Source: Combretum micranthum (Eukaryota > Streptophyta > Magnoliopsida > Myrtales > Combretaceae). Taken from it: DNA of 64,000 bases. The stretch covers positions 186,001 through 250,000 of the forward strand of contig JAMXBD010000433.1 in the NCBI GenBank assembly GCA_024138025.1, given 5' to 3'. This document shows, one piece after another, positions 58,621 through 64,000 of the stretch (positions within the stretch are counted from its first letter, which is position 1; each line of letters starts with the position of its first letter). A program made the translations under genes and the position numbers. Under the pieces are notes generated by a model that searched no databases, was not told the origin of the DNA, and saw nothing but the letters and a program-made list of their open reading frames with translations.

Positions 58621-59260
58621 TTTTTTTTAATTATTACTTAACGAGTTCATGTGTTGGATCTGGAACTGCTAACCCGGATCTGTTTATGAAGCGTGTCTCG
58701 TGCAAGGGTTTAAAACCTAAACCCAAACCCGGACATGTTTAAATTCATGTTGTTTCTAGGTTTAACCCATTTATTAATCGTATGGACTTTTACTTACCCA
58801 TAACCTTTTATAATTGTGTTGTGTCGTATCCGGATTTACGGGTTGGGTCTCAAAATTGCCAGCACTACTCTTTTATTGTGTCCTAAAGTAATAAATATGT
58901 CTCTGGCTATGATTGAGTGAGATGGTGTTTAGGAGTACAAAAAATTTAATTGGGCATAGAATTCAACTTTTTAAAGTTTATGTATGCAATTGATCTTTTT
59001 TGTCAAAATTTAAGTATTAAATTGGACATTTTTCCTTAAATAAAGTACTCTTAGAGTGAAACTCTTGTGTTTTTTCTTTTCCTTTTTTTTCCTGAATGAT
59101 ATTCATTAAAAAAAGAAACTTGACAGCGTCATATGTAGTACATAGAGAAGTAGCATATATCTACATATATTTCAAAATAATAAGGTCACACTGCAAAATA
59201 ACCATAACCATACATAGCTTGATAGATCAAAGATAAAAAGTAGAGTAATTATAGCATTTG

Positions 59261-60382
59261 TAGAGCTGGGCAAGTGGGTTAAACGGGCCAACCTGGCCCA
59301 GCCCACTTTGGCCCGCGGGTTAAACAGGCTAACATATTTTAGCCCACTTGATAAATGGGCCAAAATTTATAACCCTAACCCAGCCCGTGCGGGCTGATGG
59401 GTTAAATGGGCCAACCCACTAACTTGACCTATTTAATAAATGTAACATTGTTTCTCCAACAACAACCAATGTAAATTCACAACAAACTATAAATTATAAG
59501 TCATCGTCCCACATTTGCCATTTGAGAAAAATACTATGCAAAAATCTAACACGAGATAATTGTCATATTTTTCCCACATCACTCATGTCCTTCTGTCGAC
59601 AAAGAAACCACAAAAAAGGATGGACATCACTCATGCCTCTGGAAAGATAAACTTCATGTACAAATGTCCATTCCATAAGTTAAAGAACAAATATCAAAAC
59701 CATTAAAAAACACATATAAGATAATAATAAACAAAATACTCCCAAAATAATATTTATCTGTAAAACATAAACCATAACTCAAACCCAAAACCTCTAAACA
59801 TCATTCAAATGATACAATTTTCACATAACAGTGAGTCAAATCTCATATACATATATGATTTGATAATTCTATTTAATACTATAAAGATACATGCATCAAT
59901 TATAAGTCTCTCGAGAAGAAATCAAATTAAATTAAATAAAAAGATTTATAATTACTATATGTAGGATATGGAGAGATTTATAAACTAGTAATCAAAAAGA
60001 TGAAGAAAATAATCATACTATTGGACAATGAAGATTGTCGATTAGTGAAGCAGACAATGAATCAACGATGAAAAAAAGTGGGACACGAGGAGAGGACTCG
60101 ACTGTGTTGTGTCTATCGAAGAAAAAGAGAAGGCAAGGCAGGTGCTATCCATATGTTATGTTGCTTTAGGGTTTTGATTTAAAAGTTTTAACTTTTAAGT
60201 TTTAAGTAAACCAAACCTATTTTATTAAAAAAAAAAAAAGTGGGCCAACCCGGCCCCGTGGGTTAAACGGGCTGGGTTTATTTAGCCCGCTTTCAAACGG
60301 GTTGAAAAAATTTAACCCTAACCCATTTTAAAAAAGGGTTAAACGAGCCAGCTCGTGGGCACGGCCCATTCGTCCAGCTCTA
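59261..60382. mobile_element. Non-autonomous hAT element, 1.1 kb
   Basis: Perfect 8-bp TSD AGCATTTG (59253-59260, 60383-60390). The ends TAGAGCTGGGCAAGTGGG and, reversed, TAGAGCTGGACGAATGGG are inverted. Each subterminal region is rich in GGGTTAAACGGGC and GGCCCA words, more GC-rich than the AT-rich centre. No transposase is present, so it depends on one elsewhere. Confidence 0.92.
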
Positions 60383-60390
60383 AGCATTTG

Positions 60391-61544
60391 CTACATAAAC
60401 TTTATCTATTTTTGTAATTAATCATTTGAATTTTTATTAAATTTTGTGATTAGCTATCTGAATTTTTTGTAAAATTTATAATTAACTACTTCAACTTTAC
60501 TTATTTTTGTAATTAACTACACACTTTGTACTATAAGTGTCCTTGGATTTTTTTTTTTTTTGGGATAATAGTCCTTGACGAATTTGTATACTATAAATTG
60601 ACATTTTTAAATTTCAGTTAATTAGTTATATAAATTGGAAAAGTTCATACGCCCAACATGACTTCTTCCCAAACTATCATGAACCTAGTGCTATTTGTGT
60701 ATGTTGCACTCTAATCACCTTACTTAATCCTGTTTACGGCTCTAGATTAAACAATGCGGTTCCCAAAAACATTCATTTCATTTAAACAATTAGATGAAAA
60801 GTTTATAATTGCCGGTCTATATAACAGTGAAAGAAATCATTAAACGCAAGGACACATAAGCAATCAATTGTTTATCCATTCATGAGATGTTTGGTAACTT
60901 TTGGCTAGATTCCTCGGAGAAGGGAATGTTCGAACCTTTTCGAAGAGACAAGCACATGCGTTAGAAGGATGGTTTCACTAAATCATTAGTATAGATGTCC
61001 ATGAAAATTAAAAATCATCATTAATTATATTTTTCTTATGAGGAATATGACCTTAATCCTTGTTCAGATGTTTCCACTTGCTGATATAGAAAATCACATA
61101 TGATTATGCCTTGGTTTAAATGCCCCATTTCCATAGTAGAATTTAAATTGAAGGCCTGAACAATGGTTGGGCCTGCACAATAAGAGAAAAAAAACAAAGT
61201 AAAAGAAAACACTATACGGATATGAACCATACAAATAAGATGCAGTTTATACATAAACGAAAATGAGATCAACAGGAGAGGGTAAAACTGGGCCCATCAA
61301 GTATTAGGCTAAGCTTAACAGTAATTCTGCTCTAACTCTTTGAATTAGTCATAGATCTAGGAGAGTCGGTCCATCTTTTGCAATGAAAGGGGAAAATTCA
61401 ACTTAACATGATTGGAACTTGTGTGTTTGAATTCAAACTCTATTCAACCAGGATATATGCTATTGTCCGTTCACTTAATATGAATAGTTATTCATTCTCC
61501 CTCCTGATTCGAATAAAACTACTATTACAATATTCATTTCAGGA
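60391..61544. other. No gene recognised
   Basis: 60.4-60.6 kb holds a degenerate series of ATTTTTGTAATTAACTAC-like units of about 40 bases, resembling the end of a MULE-type MITE without a partner. The rest is AT-rich and shows no coding similarity; the minus frame at 61036-61272 has no family features. Confidence 0.4.
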
Positions 61545-63260
61545 ATGAAAATTTATAATGAATTGTTATTATATAAAATGATGAATAACAATTCTTGTCC
61601 CCATCCCCGTGAATTATCATTCAATGTTTTATTTTCAACTACTCTGCCTATACTAGCAGAAGCTACTACCTCAACCTCAAAAGGCACTTTCATTACAAAG
61701 GAAGATTTAGATATTTACTTGAAGAAATACAAGCTAAGTCTAATGTGGGAGTATTGGATCTTGAGATTCGGTATAATCAATGTATTACTACTAAGTTATG
61801 CCGTCAGACTACGTGAGTCCTAAATTCATGTTATTCAATGATAAGAGAGGAAGTACCAAGGAGCATTTGCTGAAGTTCATTGAGACACTAGAAGTGCATG
61901 GGTTTGATGATGATTTGAAGTTGAAATAATTTTCTAAGTCCCTCACAAAGAAGGTGTACACTTGGTATGTTAATCTTCCCCATGGATCAGTGCATTCATG
62001 AGCAAGATGTTTTTGGAAAAGTTTTTCGCCATGCAAGAACAAGTGACCTTGATAGATATGGGACGGATTTTCCAGAAGCCCAAGGAAGACTTGATGGATT
62101 ATATTAAGCGCTTCAAGGAGTATTCTCTAGACATTCAAGAAATATGTGATGAATGGGAGTTAGTGAAAATTTGCATTCAAGTGATATTTACTGAGTATGC
62201 GGTGCATTTGGTAAACCTTTCTTTGGCCTCATTCTCTATGTTGTTTGAGTGTGCGTGAAGATTCAATAATTCAGTTGTGCGATAGAGGGGAGGAAATCCA
62301 AAGTTTAACAAAAGAACCATCTGTAAACTTAGCTCAAACCAAAGATTCCAAAGTCGGAAAGAGGTCTAGAATTGAGAAACCAAAAGAAACATTAACGTAT
62401 CCATGTTCAATGGGAAAAGTACACATGATGTTAGACAAATGGTTACATGATGAGGCTATTAAGCATCCAAGAGTTGAACGTCTCCCTACCATTGAAGAGA
62501 AGCATGATCCTAAGTTATGTAGATTCCATAGGATAGTTGGACATTCCACTAAAGATTGCTACACTATAAAGAAGATATTTAATGAAAGGGTCCAAAGTGA
62601 AGAGCTTATTATTAAAGACAACAACGTTAGAAATAATCCACTTCCAGCTCATAATAATTAGTATGGTACTTTGAATGCTGTTACTCATGATCCTACCTTA
62701 ATAGAATCAATAGACATGCAGCCGATTGAGATGCATGAAGAAAATGACAATACACTTGAAATTGAAATCAATAGAGATGATAATGTCATCTTACTTTAAT
62801 GAAGGCTTCAAATTTCACTTTGATCTCCTTGGATTTGATGAGCGTGCACATTTTGCACCGACAATTGCATTTAATCAAATTGCACAAGGTCACTATAGTG
62901 AGTGCGACGTAATTCAACCTAAGAAAGAAGTGGTCTCTATAATGGATTATGCCATTACATTTACTAGTACTGATACACACTTGAAGAACTTCAATCACAT
63001 CGTCCTTTATATGTGGAGAGTATACTCAATGGTTACCCCATCGAGAGTAAACACATTTTTGAATCTTTTGCAATGACAATGAGCTATATCAAAGTAAGCT
63101 TTAAAGTTGGGCCCATTCATGGCTTTGCTATATTTCATGTGATTGATGCACTGGTATCCTATCAACTTCTCATAAGAAGGACATGGTTGCACGAGTAACA
63201 CATGATACCCTTAACACAACATCATTGCATGAAGGTCATTGAAATGGAAGTGATATCTTA
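61545..63260 (+). pseudogene. gag and protease of a Ty3/gypsy element, decayed
   Basis: Plus-strand frames give a gag core (KEHLLKFIETLEVHGFDDDL near 61.86-61.92 kb, then EDLMDYIKRFKEYS near 62.08 kb) and a zinc-binding segment (CRFHRIVGHSTKDC near 62.52-62.56 kb). The protease region ends with VGPIHGFAIFHVIDALVSYQ and RRTWLHE (63.1-63.2 kb). This gag-PR type is widespread in plant gypsy elements. Frameshifts separate the parts. RT should follow but the sequence degrades, and the window ends without it. Confidence 0.8.
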
Positions 63261-64000
63261 ACCCATGCAATAAAGAATCTATTCAACCGTAATGAACTCT
63301 ACTTTGCTAAAGCTACCTTCTTATATAAATATGAAAATGAAGCGGATATGACTTTAGTGGAATCCATGCGAAATCACTACTTGCAAGAGAAGAAATCAAG
63401 ACTCAAGGATTTAAAAAGAGAAAGAAATGTGGTTGTTGTAGAGTGTAAAGAAATGCAAGAAGGCTTATAGTAGCATGAAAATGCAAATCACTACATGATA
63501 TGGAGAAAGAGTTGCTTGTAATCAAGAGCGTTATTGTCAAATCTCGCTCATTTCCTTTCTCTTTGTGTGTAAACAAAGCATTAGACACTTTTAACTAGTG
63601 AATGAGTTGTATTACTCAATCAAAGAGTATTGTTTATGAAAATATGATGATGTGCTTACTTATTTTTCTTTTATTGCTATTGTTGTTGCAAAGTAAGAGA
63701 CTATCTTCTTAGAGTGCAAAGCTAGTTAAAAAACAAAAAATTGACATTGGATTAGGTAACATTAGCCTTTAGTAATGCTAGAAAAGAACTAACAAATATG
63801 ATATCGATTTAGACATCGTAACTGACGGGATAGAGCTTAGCTTCCACGCGCACGATGTTGACAAGCCATCACCACTTTCTGTTTGGTATTTCTAGTTGCC
63901 ATGTTGTGGAGATAATCCCCTTAAAGCTCCATTGAGACAAGCAATTCTTGGCATATGGTATTCTACCCTTAAGTCATACCTTGATGAACAATGCTATGCA
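63261..64000 (+). other. Probable continuation of the gypsy element, unresolved
   Basis: After the protease remnant no clear RT motif appears. A few Lys/Glu-rich short frames occur, and the remainder to the window end is non-coding as far as I can see. Confidence 0.35.

Larger units (their letters stand above)
54506..58867 (-). mobile_element. hAT transposon with intact ends, 4.36 kb
   Basis: The terminal inverted repeats TAGCACTGGCAATT and TAGTGCTGGCAATT (one mismatch) are flanked by perfect 8-bp TSD CTCTTTTA (54498-54505, 58868-58875). Subterminal words such as AACCCG and GTGTCG recur near both ends. The transposase lies on minus (55200-57254), and an AT-rich block fills the 5' side. The ends look competent although the transposase is broken. 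Confidence 0.93.
54382..59035. mobile_element. Mutator-like MITE split by a hAT transposon
   Basis: Perfect 9-bp TSD TTAAATAAA (54373-54381, 59036-59044). The ends GGGGTAATGCCCAATTTGG and, reversed, GGAAAAATGTCCAATTTAA are inverted over about 100 bases. Without the hAT insertion (54506-58867) and its extra TSD the MITE is about 280 bp, similar in size and style to the one at 8040. Confidence 0.85.

Noticed and set aside
1..64000. CRISPR array, rRNA genes or organelle DNA
   Set aside because: No regularly spaced identical repeats with unique spacers, and no rRNA or plastid/mitochondrial gene sequence were recognised.

Overview
This is nuclear DNA from a flowering plant, most likely a large, repeat-rich genome. 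The evidence is the strong AT bias, plant-type Ty3/gypsy (Tat and chromovirus) and Ty1/copia remnants, hAT and Mutator-like elements, and a tRNA-derived SINE. I found no intact host gene. Almost everything is transposable-element sequence, much of it nested, and element ends were located by eye from TG...CA-type termini, terminal inverted repeats and matching target-site duplications (TSDs).

Layout. 0-6.5 kb: a decayed long LTR (copy A) cut by two younger LTRs (2556-3695 and the Tat-type 3915-6453). 7.2-11.7 kb: LTR pieces and a gag remnant of a chromovirus-like gypsy element, plus a Mutator-like MITE (8040-8344) and a 1.5-kb solo LTR (9648-11147). 12,353-29,576: the one complete LTR retrotransposon, a minus-strand Tat-type gypsy element of 17.2 kb with two LTRs, TSD TATTA, decayed gag and pol, and an intron-containing gene in the opposite orientation with its own TATA box. 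A 4.5-kb LTR (copy B, 18,439-22,985) is nested in it. 29.7-36.1 kb: a MITE, a copia gag remnant and a decayed hAT transposon interrupted by a 1.5-kb LTR. 36.8-38.8 kb: a young tandem triplication of about 608 bp, each unit carrying a SINE. 39.8-53.1 kb: a chromovirus-type LTR, then a minus-strand copia element broken by four later insertions: copy C LTR, a hAT MITE, copy D LTR and a MULE MITE. 54.4-60.4 kb: a Mutator-like MITE split by a 4.4-kb hAT transposon, followed by a 1.1-kb non-autonomous hAT element. 61.5-63.3 kb: gag-protease of another gypsy element.

The most unusual signal is shared by the long LTRs. Copies A and C (one family) and B and D (a second family) each contain a consensus splice acceptor followed at once by a very short exon encoding an acidic, tyrosine/aspartate-rich C-terminus. 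Copies A and C also share an upstream exon of exactly 60 nt with matching acceptor and donor sites. Copies B and D have a plausible TATA box before a pyrimidine-rich leader. This looks like a small spliced transcription unit carried inside LTRs, seen in both orientations and in related but diverged families. The window's first 48 bases encode a similar acidic tail. None of this is experimentally shown here.
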